DNA of 64,000 bases, taken from contig CAKQVG010000001.1 in NCBI GenBank assembly GCA_934277695.1, positions 186,001 through 250,000 on the forward strand. Reading direction: 5' to 3'. Source of the DNA: CAG-238 sp934277695 (GTDB taxonomy: Bacteria; Bacillota; Clostridia; Peptostreptococcales; Anaerovoracaceae). The notes under the pieces are model-generated. The model made no database searches and was not told the origin of the DNA. It saw only the letters and a program-made list of their open reading frames with translations. Below, one piece after another: positions 33,774-43,825 of the stretch (the first letter of the stretch is position 1; every line of letters starts with the position of its first letter). The translations under genes were made by a program, and so were the position numbers.

Positions 33774-35282
33774 TTATTTCATGCTGCCTGTCTTTTCAAA
33801 CTTGGTGTGCCATGATAACGCTTCGTCTAGAATGTGTGGTGTCTGGCAAGGCATCTTTTCGCAGGCTCTGTTGAAGTAGTCCATGAGTTTGTCTCTATAG
33901 TCAGGGTGAGCGCAGTTTTCGATAATCTTAACGGCTCTTTCCTTAGGGGAAAGTCCTCTTAAATCAGCATAGCCCTGTTCTGTTACAATTACCATTACCT
34001 CGTGCTCCGTATGGTCTACGTGAGGGCACATCGGTACGATGGAGGAAATATCTCCATCTTTAGCGACTGATGATGTAGTAAAGATAACCAGTGATGCGGA
34101 ACGTGAGAAATCACCGGAACCGCCGATACCGTTCATCATCTTTTTGCCCTGTACATGTGTTGAGTTTACGTTTCCGTAGATATCCACTTCCAGTGCCGTA
34201 TTCATTGCAATCAGACCGAGACGGTGAGCAACTTCAATGGAATTGGAAATTTCCTGCGGACGGAATATGATGTGGTCCTTGTAAAAATCAATGTCCTTGA
34301 AGAATGCCTCCTGAGCTTCCGGAGAAGGAGCAAGAGCGGTACAGGATGCAACGCCGGCTTTGCCGCATTTTACAAGATCCAGCATGGAATCCTGAATAAC
34401 CTCAGTGTAGCAGGTCAGATTCTCAAAATCGGAGTCGCACAGGCCATAGAGAACTGCGTTTGCCACGGATCCCACACCTGACTGGATAGGAGGCAGGGAT
34501 TTGCCCAGACGGCCTGCATCCACTTCGTTTTCCAGGAACTTTATAATGTTCTGACCTATCTTTTTCGAATCCTCTGAGATAGCTGCGAGAGGTCTGGTAA
34601 GGTCGCTCTTGTCGGAGATGACGATTGCCTTGATCTTGTCCCAGCCGCACTTTATATAAGGGGTGCCGATGCGGTCGCCTGCATGGGTGATAGGGATAGG
34701 CTTTCTCATAGGCGGCTTTTCCTGCATATAAATATCAGCCATGCCTTCCAGGGCAAGAGGTTTAGCCATAGCAATCTCAACTATTACAGTATCAGCCTCC
34801 GCAACGTAGGTAGGTGTATTGCCAACAGAAGTTGTAGGTATAAGGTGTCCGTCTTCTGTGATAGCCAGTGCTTCCACCAGAGCAACATCAGGTTTGTTCA
34901 CGTGGCCGCTAGATATGAACTCAGGCGAGCGGCCCAGATGCATGTCAATGTAATCTACATTTCCTGCATTGATGGATTTTCTCAGAGAAGCATTTGTCTG
35001 ATATGGGATTCTCTTTCGGATGACACCTGCTTCTGTTAACTCTGTATCTACTTCCGGTCCTACTGAAGCACCGGAGTAAAGATCTATTTTTACTGTTCTT
35101 CCGGCTTTTGTCTGCTCCGCAAGTGCGTGAGTAACCACCTTGGGATACCCGGCATTGGTGAAACCGCTGATGCCTACAGCCATGCCGTCCTTAATAAGCA
35201 TGGCGGCTTCTTCCGCGGTGGTAATGAGCGCCTCGGCGCGGTCAGATCTTAATCTTTCTTTTAAATTTGTTTCTATGGCCAT
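33774..35282 (-). CDS. acetyl-CoA hydrolase/transferase family CoA-transferase, copy 1
   Basis: A 502-residue family I-like CoA-transferase of the Ach1/Cat1 group, which moves CoA between acyl-CoA and acetate or another acid. Key segments are GIGGSGDFSRSASLVIFTTS, DHTEHEVMVIVTEQGYADLR (with the catalytic Glu region) and GLSPKERAVKIIENC. The N-terminal half holds AVGISGFTNAGYPKVVTHAL and IDMHLGRSPEFISSGH. Last gene of the AspT-AEC-CoAT-CoAT operon; AGGAGGGAAAGGA precedes the ATG. In this cluster it could activate the imported acid or release butyrate or acetoacetate. It closely resembles the gene just upstream. Confidence 0.93.
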   Translation of the reverse strand: MAIETNLKERLRSDRAEALITTAEEAAMLIKDGMAVGISGFTNAGYPKVVTHALAEQTKAGRTVKIDLYSGASVGPEVDTELTEAGVIRKRIPYQTNASLRKSINAGNVDYIDMHLGRSPEFISSGHVNKPDVALVEALAITEDGHLIPTTSVGNTPTYVAEADTVIVEIAMAKPLALEGMADIYMQEKPPMRKPIPITHAGDRIGTPYIKCGWDKIKAIVISDKSDLTRPLAAISEDSKKIGQNIIKFLENEVDAGRLGKSLPPIQSGVGSVANAVLYGLCDSDFENLTCYTEVIQDSMLDLVKCGKAGVASCTALAPSPEAQEAFFKDIDFYKDHIIFRPQEISNSIEVAHRLGLIAMNTALEVDIYGNVNSTHVQGKKMMNGIGGSGDFSRSASLVIFTTSSVAKDGDISSIVPMCPHVDHTEHEVMVIVTEQGYADLRGLSPKERAVKIIENCAHPDYRDKLMDYFNRACEKMPCQTPHILDEALSWHTKFEKTGSMK

Positions 35283-35328
35283 TCCTTTCCCTCCTGAATA
35301 AATATTATGAAAACTAAAAATGCATACT

Positions 35329-36834
35329 TTATTTCATGCTGCCGGTTTTTTCATATTTTGAATGCCACGAAAGAGCTTCATCTAGAATGTGCGGCGTCTG
35401 GCAAGGCATTTCATTACATGCTCTGTTGAAGTAGTCCATAAGTTTGTCTCTATAATCAGGGTGAACACAGTTTTCGATGATTTTTACAGCTCTTTCCTTA
35501 GGAGAAAGACCTCTTAAATCAGCATATCCCTGCTCCGTTACCACAACCATAACCTCATGCTCCGTATGATCCACATGGGAGCACATGGGTACTATGCATG
35601 AAATATTCCCGTTCTTTGTAATAGACGGTGTTGTAAAAATACTTATGCCGGCATTTCTCGAAAAGTCTCCGGAACCTCCGATACCGTTTACCATCTTCTT
35701 GCCCATAATATGGCTGGAATTAATATTTCCATATATGTCGGCCTCAATTGCTGTGTTAATTGAGATGATGCCAAGCCTTCGTATTATCTCCGGATTATTG
35801 CTAATCTCCTGAGGGCGAAGAACAATCTTCTCCTTAAAGAAATCAATATTACTGAATAGCTTTCTATATCCATCATCGGATAGGGTACAACATGTAGCAG
35901 ATGCAAATTTCATTTTTCCACATTCTATTAAATCAAGCATTCCATCCTGAATCACCTCAGTATACGCAGTCAAATTATTAAGTTCTGAATTTTTTAAGCT
36001 TTTTAACATGGCATTAGCCACATTTCCTAGTCCAGACTGAATAGGCGGAAGCCTTTTGCAAAGTCTTCCTTTCTCAACTTCCTTTTCCAAAAAATCAATA
36101 ATGTTTTCCGCTATTTTCTTCGAATTTTCATCTATAGGTGCCATTTTATGGGGTCTGTCTTGCTGATGTGATATTACTATGGCTTTGATTTTGTCCCAGC
36201 CACATCTAACCACCGTTTCACCTATTCTGTCTCTTGGAGAATATATTGGTATTGGTTTCCTTTGAGGTGGGTTATCTACATATGCTATATCGTGCATGCC
36301 TTCCATATCAAGCGGTTTTTCCATTGCAATCTCAACGATAACACTGTTACAGTTATTTACAAATGATGCTGTATTGCCTACTGCAATACTTGGTACCAAA
36401 TCTCCTTCCTCAGTAATTGCCAGCACCTCCACCAACGCAATATCAATAGGCGGAAGAAATCCGTAATTTAAATACTGCGGAGATTGTGACAGATGCATGT
36501 CTATATATTGCAAGTTTCCGCTGTTAACGGCCTCCCTAATGGTTTCATTATGACAAAATGGCAGACGTTTTCTGACTATCCCTGCTTTGATCATTTCAGA
36601 GTCAATTATGCCAAGGGCTGCACCAGAATAGATGTCTACTTTAAATGCTTCTCCTGTATTTCTTTGTGTGGCTAAGGCGAGAGGTACCACCTTAGGATCA
36701 TCTGAAGGCGTAAATCCACTCACGCCTACAACCATACCGTCTTTTATAAGTTTAGCAGCCTCTTCAGCACTTACTATTAATTGTTCTCCCTTAGGATTTC
36801 TAATCCTTTTTCTTAACGAAGAGTCGAATACCAT
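35329..36834 (-). CDS. acetyl-CoA hydrolase/transferase family CoA-transferase, copy 2
   Basis: A 501-residue paralogue of the preceding entry, with almost the same C-terminal 130 residues (VVTEQGYADLRGLSPKERAV, DEALSWHSKYEKTGSMK) but a more divergent middle. The ATG at 36834 is preferred, with GGGGGG four bases upstream. Substrate-lining segments differ between copies, for example LSQSPQYLNYGFLPPIDIAL here against LGRSPEFISSGHVNKPDVAL there, so the two may use different acids, one priming the substrate and the other ending the pathway. It is third in the sigma-54-driven operon, 34 bases after the AEC permease. Confidence 0.92.
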   Translation of the reverse strand: MVFDSSLRKRIRNPKGEQLIVSAEEAAKLIKDGMVVGVSGFTPSDDPKVVPLALATQRNTGEAFKVDIYSGAALGIIDSEMIKAGIVRKRLPFCHNETIREAVNSGNLQYIDMHLSQSPQYLNYGFLPPIDIALVEVLAITEEGDLVPSIAVGNTASFVNNCNSVIVEIAMEKPLDMEGMHDIAYVDNPPQRKPIPIYSPRDRIGETVVRCGWDKIKAIVISHQQDRPHKMAPIDENSKKIAENIIDFLEKEVEKGRLCKRLPPIQSGLGNVANAMLKSLKNSELNNLTAYTEVIQDGMLDLIECGKMKFASATCCTLSDDGYRKLFSNIDFFKEKIVLRPQEISNNPEIIRRLGIISINTAIEADIYGNINSSHIMGKKMVNGIGGSGDFSRNAGISIFTTPSITKNGNISCIVPMCSHVDHTEHEVMVVVTEQGYADLRGLSPKERAVKIIENCVHPDYRDKLMDYFNRACNEMPCQTPHILDEALSWHSKYEKTGSMK

Positions 36835-36868
36835 TTTGCCCCCCAAAATGATGAAAAATTTCTCAAGC

Positions 36869-37810
36869 TTAAAACATACCTATAGTCTTATAAATAAAAA
36901 TCCAACAAAACATGGTTAAAGAAACAAGTAATGTCGAAAAAACCAAGCTGTCCCTTGCCAAATCCCCGTCACTATCCATTTGGTCAGCCATAGTATATGA
37001 TGTGGTTGTTGGCGACGCCGCAAAAAAAGCAAGTAATGTAACAAACGGTACTCCCCGGAAACCCAGAAGAGCACCGATTGATGTCACAATTCCCGGAATA
37101 ATAATTAGCTTTCCTAAAACACATATAAATATATTTCTTTTTCTTTTTCCTATGTTTTTTATGTCAAGCGAGGCACCCATTATAATTAAAGCAAGAGGTG
37201 TAGCAATTCCACCTAAAGAACTTACCGTCTTTTCAATCACTTTTGGTAGTTTTACATGGCTCGCCATAAGCACGATTCCCACAAAAGTCGCAATTATAAT
37301 AGGATTAGTCAATATTTCTTTTAAAATATGTTTTGCATTAGGTTTGCCACCTCTGAATACTTCAAGTACTACAACTGACATAATATTATTCACCAGCAAC
37401 ATCCCAACTACAGTCAACGATGCAGATGCGACACTTTCGTTTCCACATATACTTTTTACTACAGGAAAACCTATTACAAGAAAATTACTTCTATTAATAG
37501 CCTGTATCATTGCTCCTCGTGTCGGATTCTTTTTTTCTATTGAAGTAATCACAGGAATTGCCAACAGCCAAAAGATCAATCCCATCGAGACACTATAAAC
37601 TATCAGTTTAACATCAAACGCTTCTTTTACAGATGCTCCATATAGGTTTTGTACCACAATGAGCGGAAAAAGTGTATTAAACAGCATTTTATTTACATGT
37701 TTAATACAATATTCATCTAACATCTTTGTTTTTTTCGAAGCATAACCTACGGCAAGCGTAATAAACAACGGAATTACTGCTTCAAACGCGATAACCAGGT
37801 TCTGAAACAT
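36869..37810 (-). CDS. AEC-family (auxin efflux carrier-like) permease
   Basis: A 313-residue membrane protein with about ten hydrophobic segments in two halves. The N-terminal VIPLFITLAVGYASKKTKML and the central GIATPLALIIMGASLDIKNI are typical of bacterial AEC carriers, which usually move malate, malonate or other carboxylates. AGGAGGGAAT precedes the ATG. It follows the AspT-like exchanger by eight bases and precedes the CoA-transferases, so it probably carries an acid substrate or product of the pathway. Direction and substrate cannot be decided from the sequence. Confidence 0.88.
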   Translation of the reverse strand: MFQNLVIAFEAVIPLFITLAVGYASKKTKMLDEYCIKHVNKMLFNTLFPLIVVQNLYGASVKEAFDVKLIVYSVSMGLIFWLLAIPVITSIEKKNPTRGAMIQAINRSNFLVIGFPVVKSICGNESVASASLTVVGMLLVNNIMSVVVLEVFRGGKPNAKHILKEILTNPIIIATFVGIVLMASHVKLPKVIEKTVSSLGGIATPLALIIMGASLDIKNIGKRKRNIFICVLGKLIIIPGIVTSIGALLGFRGVPFVTLLAFFAASPTTTSYTMADQMDSDGDLARDSLVFSTLLVSLTMFCWIFIYKTIGMF

Positions 37811-37818
37811 ATTCCCTC

Positions 37819-39231
37819 CTACAGCAGCGGCAGTTTATGAAGAATAATCGTAAATATAACCATACCGAGAAGGGCAAACGGATATGTGGCTCCGTAGCCT
37901 GCACCAGGGTCGTCGCTTCCTACAGCCTCGGTTGCTGCTCCAAGTCCCGGTGTAGAGGTCATGCCTCCGCAGAGTGCGCCGGAGAGCATTATCCAGTTCA
38001 GGTTAAACAAATATCTCCCTACAAGGAAGCCTGCAATAACGGCGAGGAAGCCTACAATCAGACTTACAAGGGCAAGTGTCACTCCCGAGCCTGTTATAGC
38101 GTCTACAGCTCCGTAGCCGTAGTTGAGCCCAACTATGGCAAGGAAGAATGCCAGACCCAGCTCCCTTATTACTCCCAAGGTCTTCGGGTCCATCCTGAAT
38201 GAAAGAGGTCCAATCTTTCCTATGTATCCCAATATCAGCGATCCGATAAGCACGCCGCCTGTAGACTCAAGACTTACATATCCTAAAGGGCCCATATATA
38301 TCTTTACAGAACCCAGAAGATAGCCTGCAAAGCATACTATAGCAAAGGAAATGATACTGAAATCAGTGGTCGGTATCTCCTTTGCAGAACCTGTATTTCT
38401 GGCCGCTTCCATTTCCAGCTGGTACTTTCTCTTCTCATCCTCAACATCGAACTTGAACACAACATTTAGGAAGTTCACCGCAAGGATTACTATAATAACT
38501 CCGAAAGGATAGCCTACGGCATGCCCGATACCTACCTGACCGGTAGCCTGGTTAATATAGTATTCTTTCATTTCAGGTGTAAACTCATCTATGTCAGCAG
38601 CGGTGAGAGAAGCATACTTTTCATCCAGATGAAGAACCTGAAGCATTACCTCTTTCTCTGAATCTGTTCTTTCTGACCAGCTTTCAGCATACTCTGCTGC
38701 GTGGTTTTCTGCTGTTTCAAGAGCAGAAGCGAGGCCCGGAGAGCTGGTCATGGCACCTGTATATACGCCGGCTACTGCATAGGCATTGGTGCCTTTGGTA
38801 AAAGCAGTACAGGCATATGTGGCACCGGCACCTATGAAGGTTATCAAAAGACCGAGCACCACGAACTTGGTGCCATATTTTTTTATTACGACACCCAGGT
38901 CTTTTGCTGCCAGAAGACCGACGGCAGCAACAAAGATTATGAGGGCGGTAGAGAAGAAGTATGAGTTGATAACCTTTCCTCCGTTACCTTCCATTATCTG
39001 AGTGGCAGCTTTCATGCCTGCCGCAGCAGCATCGCCTGATTCATATATTTTCTGAGCAAATCCGTACACTCCCCAGCCTATGGCAAGCCCCACAAAGAGA
39101 GCGCCGGAAGTGCCGAAACTGAACTTTCCGAACTTTACCTTTCCGAATAAAAGCCCTAAGGCGATGGTTACGAACATAAGTACGAAAGGGTTCATCAAAA
39201 GACTTATTACATCAAATTTGACAAATGGCAT
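37819..39231 (-). CDS. AspT/YidE-type putative transporter (aspartate:alanine exchanger family)
   Basis: A 470-residue polytopic protein. Two homologous membrane halves are visible, each with a Gly-Pro-rich repeat: AGVYTGAMTSSPGLASALET near residue 165 and LSGALCGGMTSTPGLGAATE near 430, the hallmark of the AAE family. A soluble loop of about 120 residues lies between (SERTDSEKEVMLQVLHLDEK). No TrkA-C domains are seen, unlike classic AspT. The ATG at 39231 is chosen for GGAGG eight bases upstream. It heads the operon behind a sigma-54 promoter, so its substrate is probably the pathway's inducer or a product exchanged for it. Confidence 0.87.
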   Translation of the reverse strand: MPFVKFDVISLLMNPFVLMFVTIALGLLFGKVKFGKFSFGTSGALFVGLAIGWGVYGFAQKIYESGDAAAAGMKAATQIMEGNGGKVINSYFFSTALIIFVAAVGLLAAKDLGVVIKKYGTKFVVLGLLITFIGAGATYACTAFTKGTNAYAVAGVYTGAMTSSPGLASALETAENHAAEYAESWSERTDSEKEVMLQVLHLDEKYASLTAADIDEFTPEMKEYYINQATGQVGIGHAVGYPFGVIIVILAVNFLNVVFKFDVEDEKRKYQLEMEAARNTGSAKEIPTTDFSIISFAIVCFAGYLLGSVKIYMGPLGYVSLESTGGVLIGSLILGYIGKIGPLSFRMDPKTLGVIRELGLAFFLAIVGLNYGYGAVDAITGSGVTLALVSLIVGFLAVIAGFLVGRYLFNLNWIMLSGALCGGMTSTPGLGAATEAVGSDDPGAGYGATYPFALLGMVIFTIILHKLPLL

Positions 39232-39287
39232 TTTATAATTCCTCCGATAAATTCCAATTTTTTTAAATAACATACAAAACAGTATGA

Positions 39288-39303
39288 CGCAAAGACCGTG
39301 CCA
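39288..39303 (-). promoter_or_regulatory. sigma-54 promoter of the AspT-AEC-CoAT operon
   Basis: The minus strand reads TGGCAC-GGTCT-TTGC, an exact -24/-12 match with correct spacing, 57 bases before the AspT-like gene start. Two palindromic sites lie 105-150 bases further upstream. Confidence 0.9.
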
Positions 39304-39407
39304 AACAATCACCTATTAACTATTTTTTTCTATCTTGCAAATACTGTATTTTCAAGCATTTTTGTCGTGTTTAGCTACTTTTGTTTTTAAATATCATCAA
39401 AAAAATA

Positions 39408-39451
39408 TTGCATTATGCAACAGCGCCGGTTTCACATGTTGCATAATGCAA
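39408..39451. promoter_or_regulatory. paired upstream activator sites TTGCATwATGCAA
   Basis: Two 13-bp palindromes, TTGCATTATGCAA (39408-39420) and TTGCATAATGCAA (39439-39451), with centres 31 bp apart, three helical turns. They lie at the usual enhancer distance upstream of the sigma-54 promoter and just past the 3' end of the activator gene. The same motif pair stands before the BKACE operon at 55349-55394. Confidence 0.8.
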
Positions 39452-39507
39452 GTATGCTTCTTTTTTAAAAACGGATACCCTAAGGGGCCGCCTTTTACCA
39501 TATATGA

Positions 39508-41196
39508 TTAAAGCACAAGCCTCCCGGATTTAATCTTCCGATGAATTGTCGATGGATCAATTTCAAGTATTTGAGCCGTTTTGACTATTGAGCCACACTC
39601 CTTATATACCTTCTTTACCAAGTTATTAAACACCTCATCGTAGGCTTTTGACATCGGAATAGTGCTACACACCACCACATCTTGATTTTTTTCATCGCCT
39701 ACTTCATTCATATTTTCAAAGTTAAGATTCATATTTATTTCAACATCGTCAACCAAATCTTGATCCGCCAGCAGAACGGTTCTCTCCATAGTGTTCTTCA
39801 GTTCTCTGATATTTCCTGGCCAATCGTAGTTAATCAGCTTATTCAGCGCTTTTTTTGATAAAACAACTGTCTTTCCTTGTTGCTCGTTATAATAGTTCAG
39901 AAAATGTTTTATCAGAGGAATTATGTCTTCTTTTCTCTTTCTCAGCGGTGGTATATTTATTGGAACAACTCCTAACCTATAATATAAATCCGTTCTTAGA
40001 ATATTATTGTCAAGAAATTGTTCTTTTGACAAATTTGTCGCAGACACATACCTTACATTTATCGGTATATCTTTATTTCCTCCTACCTTTCTGATTTTAT
40101 TCTCTTGAATTGCCCTAAGTAACTTGCTCTGCATAGTGTAAGGCAATTCGCCCAATTCATCAAGAAAAATAGTGCCTCCATTTGCCTCCTCCAAAAGTCC
40201 CTTTTTACCAAACTTATTAGCACCGGTAAATGCCCCTTGCTCGTATCCAAATAACTCTGATTCCATTAATTCATCTGGTATTGCGGCGCAGTTAATTGCA
40301 ACAAAGGGCTTATCCTTCCTTTCACTTCCGTAGTGAATTATCTTGGCAATCATTTCCTTCCCAACACCAGATTCACCCCATATAAAAACAGATGAGTCTG
40401 AAGAAGCTGCCTTTAAAGCTGTATTTACAACTTTTTTCATGTCATCACTGGTAACAAGATAATTTTCATTACTAAAATACTGGCTGATTTCATTAAATCT
40501 CAATATCTCTGGAACACTATTAGTCTTCCCAGACAGCATGAGCATCTCATCAAGAGCTGAATTTTCATATACATCTTGCCCCGTCACAAGGACCCTTTTT
40601 ATCTCACCATTTCTTGAAAAAATCGGTGTAGCCTTATTAAATAACGTGAGTCCATTTTTATATGTAGTCCTGCCTATAACACTTTTCTTCTCCCTTATTA
40701 CTTTAAAGAATGTCGGTTCCGTAACAACTGTACTTTTTTCGTCATAATGTTGTATCAAACTATGTCCTGGCCCCGTATCATCATGAGTAAGTCCTATTAT
40801 AGTATATCCTGCATTATTAAAAAACTCAATAGCACCATTAGCACTTATCACATTAACCGCGTATTCAATACTGTTAAGTATGTCAGAAACCTCTTTATTA
40901 AATAATATATTGTCAAATATATATATCATCACGTCATCACAATCCTCATAGGACGACCTAAATATATCCACATTCACTTTCAGGTGGTTAAACGAAACGG
41001 ACTTCTCAATATGATAACTATCCAATTCACCACCGAAGTCTGGGTCAATTTCAAAGATGTCATCCACACTATTTTTTTGAAATATGTTTTGAATCATCAA
41101 TCTCCCGTGTTCATTAATATATACTATTGATCCATCAGGCTTAACCACCATCACTGGCTTAGCCATGATGCCAATAAGTGTTTTATCATTTTTCAT
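39508..41196 (-). CDS. sigma-54-dependent regulator, PAS-AAA+-Fis
   Basis: A 562-residue activator. N-terminal PAS-like segments cover about 1-100 and 105-220 (VMVVKPDGSIVYINEHGR, NSIEYAVNVISANGAIEFFN). The AAA+ domain has Walker A GESGVGKE near 282, sigma-54 loop GAFTGA in YEQGAFTGANKFGKKG, and GGTIFLDELGELPYTMQSKL. The C-terminal Fis HTH reads IVKTAQILEIDPSTIHRKIK. The ATG at 41196 is taken; a TTG eight codons earlier overlaps AAGGAG. It lies between two catabolic operons and is the natural activator for the paired TTGCA palindromes. A 286-base stretch upstream holds no complete gene, only a likely promoter and a short frame ending DINWLAVL. Confidence 0.95.
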   Translation of the reverse strand: MKNDKTLIGIMAKPVMVVKPDGSIVYINEHGRLMIQNIFQKNSVDDIFEIDPDFGGELDSYHIEKSVSFNHLKVNVDIFRSSYEDCDDVMIYIFDNILFNKEVSDILNSIEYAVNVISANGAIEFFNNAGYTIIGLTHDDTGPGHSLIQHYDEKSTVVTEPTFFKVIREKKSVIGRTTYKNGLTLFNKATPIFSRNGEIKRVLVTGQDVYENSALDEMLMLSGKTNSVPEILRFNEISQYFSNENYLVTSDDMKKVVNTALKAASSDSSVFIWGESGVGKEMIAKIIHYGSERKDKPFVAINCAAIPDELMESELFGYEQGAFTGANKFGKKGLLEEANGGTIFLDELGELPYTMQSKLLRAIQENKIRKVGGNKDIPINVRYVSATNLSKEQFLDNNILRTDLYYRLGVVPINIPPLRKRKEDIIPLIKHFLNYYNEQQGKTVVLSKKALNKLINYDWPGNIRELKNTMERTVLLADQDLVDDVEINMNLNFENMNEVGDEKNQDVVVCSTIPMSKAYDEVFNNLVKKVYKECGSIVKTAQILEIDPSTIHRKIKSGRLVL

Positions 41197-41482
41197 GTTA
41201 CAGCAGCACTCCTTTTTCAATCAACGATTCTCAAGTTCATGTAATTTTATTATAATACTAATATAAAATTAAATCAAGATTAAACCACAGCTTGCATTTG
41301 TTCTTATACTTTAAAGACTCTATAATAAATGTTTGTTGACTAAAAAAGTTTTTCAGCTATCTCAGCATTTATCATAGAGCCTTTGTTTTTGAAATTTTAT
41401 AAAACTGCTAACCAGTTTATGTCGTCTACAGTCTTTCTTTTATCATCCATGAGACCAATATGCAGAATGATGAAACCTTATT

Positions 41483-42652
41483 CTAAGATAATTCATCATC
41501 CATAAATATTTGTTGAAAAACAACATCGCCACCTCGAATGCATGCCATAGGAATAATCAACTTATCACCTATAATTTTATCGCCTGCAAGATCTGCATAA
41601 GTTTGCTTTTTATCAATTATCTTTATGATTGCTACATCTGCGGGCTTGCCTATTTCCATTGTGCCGGATCGATCCAGTATACCAAATGCCTTTGCCGGTG
41701 TATATGTAACGGCTTTCAAAATATCTATTAATGGCATTCCAACATTAAGAAACAATGACATACTCCAAAGTATTGAAAAACTTGGCTTATAATAAAGCGT
41801 GCGCTTTGCCAAATCAGTGCTCATTATATCAGGATAAAACCCTTGTTTTGCCCCTTTTAAAATATTCGCCATGGAGAAATTGATTCTTGCACGGCTACTA
41901 TCAAAAAGAATACCTTTTTCCCGGGCCTCAATAACGCATTTCATAACTGTGCCATCGGAGTTAAATATGGAATCTCCATCTGGATGATACATATGAGCGA
42001 TTACATCACCTGATTTAAATGCACCTAAAAACTCTTCCATGGTTACGCCGTCCGCTAAATCACTATAATGGCATGTGACCATACAATGATTCCCATTTTT
42101 TCTGATCTGCTCTGCAATTTCCTGTGTTTTGATAACTGGCGCATTCCCAAAACTTCCGGCAGTACCTTTGCTCATTCGAATCTTTAATCCTCTTAAAACC
42201 TCTGGGTATTTTTTGAATAACTGGATTATTTCGTCACTATTAAAGTAATCTGGATTTTCTATTTCCTCTGTAGGGGGAAGCTGTACACCTGTTATGCAAG
42301 GGTGTAGTAATGCTATAATATTAGTAAGCGAATTCACAATCTCAGTTTTGTAAAAACTTTCGAAATTCCATATGCTTGTGCTACCTGCATCGCATGCGCA
42401 TGTAACGCAATTTGGCAAGCAAGAAATATCAGCCTTAGTGCTTAATAAACCCGTGCCTCCATAAAATAGATGATTGTGCGCGTCAACAAATCCCGGCGAC
42501 ACTATACATCCATCAGCATCAATAGTTTTACGTATCTGCTCTGTGGGATTAAAAGGAACAAACCTTCCTTCCTTAATTGCAATTGTCTTCACTTCATCAG
42601 TTTGAGAAGAGAAGTCTATAACTCTTCCATTTTTTATTACAATGTCAAACAT
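41483..42652 (-). CDS. amidohydrolase (dihydroorotase/imidase-like)
   Basis: A 389-residue metal-dependent hydrolase of the amidohydrolase superfamily, cytosolic. The first metal motif is PGFVDAHNHLFYGG (His59 and His61). A probable bridging Lys lies in LRGLKIRMSKGTAGSFG, further His ligands in CMVTCHYSDLADG and GDVIAHMYHPDGDS, and the catalytic Asp in FYPDIMSTDLAKR. The C-terminal strand KAFGILDRSGTMEIGKPADV is typical. It resembles the EF_0837/AHA_3915 branch, annotated as deacetylases or dihydroorotase-like. Last gene of the TRAP operon with AAGGAG before its ATG, it probably opens a cyclic amide or removes an acyl group from the imported compound. Confidence 0.9.
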   Translation of the reverse strand: MFDIVIKNGRVIDFSSQTDEVKTIAIKEGRFVPFNPTEQIRKTIDADGCIVSPGFVDAHNHLFYGGTGLLSTKADISCLPNCVTCACDAGSTSIWNFESFYKTEIVNSLTNIIALLHPCITGVQLPPTEEIENPDYFNSDEIIQLFKKYPEVLRGLKIRMSKGTAGSFGNAPVIKTQEIAEQIRKNGNHCMVTCHYSDLADGVTMEEFLGAFKSGDVIAHMYHPDGDSIFNSDGTVMKCVIEAREKGILFDSSRARINFSMANILKGAKQGFYPDIMSTDLAKRTLYYKPSFSILWSMSLFLNVGMPLIDILKAVTYTPAKAFGILDRSGTMEIGKPADVAIIKIIDKKQTYADLAGDKIIGDKLIIPMACIRGGDVVFQQIFMDDELS

Positions 42653-42780
42653 CTTGTTACTCCTTAATTACAGAATGTAAATTTGAAATTTATACAAGAA
42701 ATTGCTCTAGTATATATGGTAATTGGCGGGATACAGGGCTACGATCCCTCCTACAAACAGTTACCTTCTTTATGATATAA

Positions 42781-43800
42781 TTATTTGCCTACTATATCTT
42801 TGGCAGTTTGGATTAAATCTGCTCCCACAGTTGCTTCCATAGCATCCCATACTGGTTTTGCTGCTTCCACCCATTGTGCTCTTTCTGCATCTGTCAATTC
42901 AATGACCTCTACACCATTGTCCTTTAATTCTTGTATGGTTGTATTCTGTCTTGCAACCCCATAATCACGCATTATTTGTTCATACTCAAGCATACATTCA
43001 TCAAATATAGCCTGTAAATCTTCAGGCAAAGAATCATACCATGATTTGCTCACCAACGTTGTATTGACCATAGCAGACTGATTAACCAGCGTACAATATT
43101 TTTGTACTTCATAAAAACGTTGCGTAATACTTAAGTTTACAGCTCTCAGATTACCATCAACGGAACCCTGTTGCATTGCCGTGTATGTTTCAGACCATGC
43201 AACTGTACCAACATTTCCGCCCCAAGCTTCTACTGTTTTTCTGAAAACCTCTGGTGAACCACACAAAATTGATTTGCCTTTAAGATCACTTGGAACTCTA
43301 GCTGGTTTTTTCGTTGTGGTTAAAGCTTGCCAGCTTCTGATATAGTTTGCTTGTGCCCAAACATTTCCTGTTTCATCTAAAACGCTTGCAAACAGTTCCT
43401 TACCAGCATCGCTATCAATAAACTTATAATAGTCTTCATCTGTTTCAAATAAATATGGTAAATCTAAAACATTGAATTTTAATAAGTTGCTATTTAAGTT
43501 TGCAATATTATACGCTGCAACACACGCAATTTGTACAGAGTCAGAATTTACTAGTTCTGCCTGCTCATCATCTGAAGCTGCTAACGCTGCATTAGAATAA
43601 ATATTAACATTGAACCTTCCGTCTGACTTTTCTTCTAACATTTCTTTTAATTTAACAAAGCCAAGGTGAACATCATCACTTTCCGATACAACGTGAGATA
43701 TTTTTACTTCATACGTTTCACCCTGATTACCGTCATTTCCGCAAGCTACGAGCGCGAAAATCATAACAACAACAAGTAATAGTGATAATATTTTCTTCAT
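42781..43800 (-). CDS. dctP: TRAP transporter substrate-binding protein DctP, lipoprotein
   Basis: A 339-residue extracytoplasmic binding protein. The signal sequence ends in a lipobox (IFALVACGN), giving a lipid-anchored Cys near residue 20. The mature part shows the DctP fold: YEVKISHVVSESDDVHLGFV, RFNVNIYSNAALAASDDEQA, LKGKSILCGSPEVFRKTVEA and WSETYTAMQQGSVDGNL, which includes the region around the conserved carboxylate-binding Arg. AGGAGGGAAAA precedes the ATG. Together with DctM and DctQ it forms a Na+-driven uptake system for an organic acid; the ligand is unknown. It is placed after dctM, with the amidohydrolase next. Confidence 0.95.
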   Translation of the reverse strand: MKKILSLLLVVVMIFALVACGNDGNQGETYEVKISHVVSESDDVHLGFVKLKEMLEEKSDGRFNVNIYSNAALAASDDEQAELVNSDSVQIACVAAYNIANLNSNLLKFNVLDLPYLFETDEDYYKFIDSDAGKELFASVLDETGNVWAQANYIRSWQALTTTKKPARVPSDLKGKSILCGSPEVFRKTVEAWGGNVGTVAWSETYTAMQQGSVDGNLRAVNLSITQRFYEVQKYCTLVNQSAMVNTTLVSKSWYDSLPEDLQAIFDECMLEYEQIMRDYGVARQNTTIQELKDNGVEVIELTDAERAQWVEAAKPVWDAMEATVGADLIQTAKDIVGK

Positions 43801-43825
43801 TTTTCCCTCCTATAAATTCTTATTA

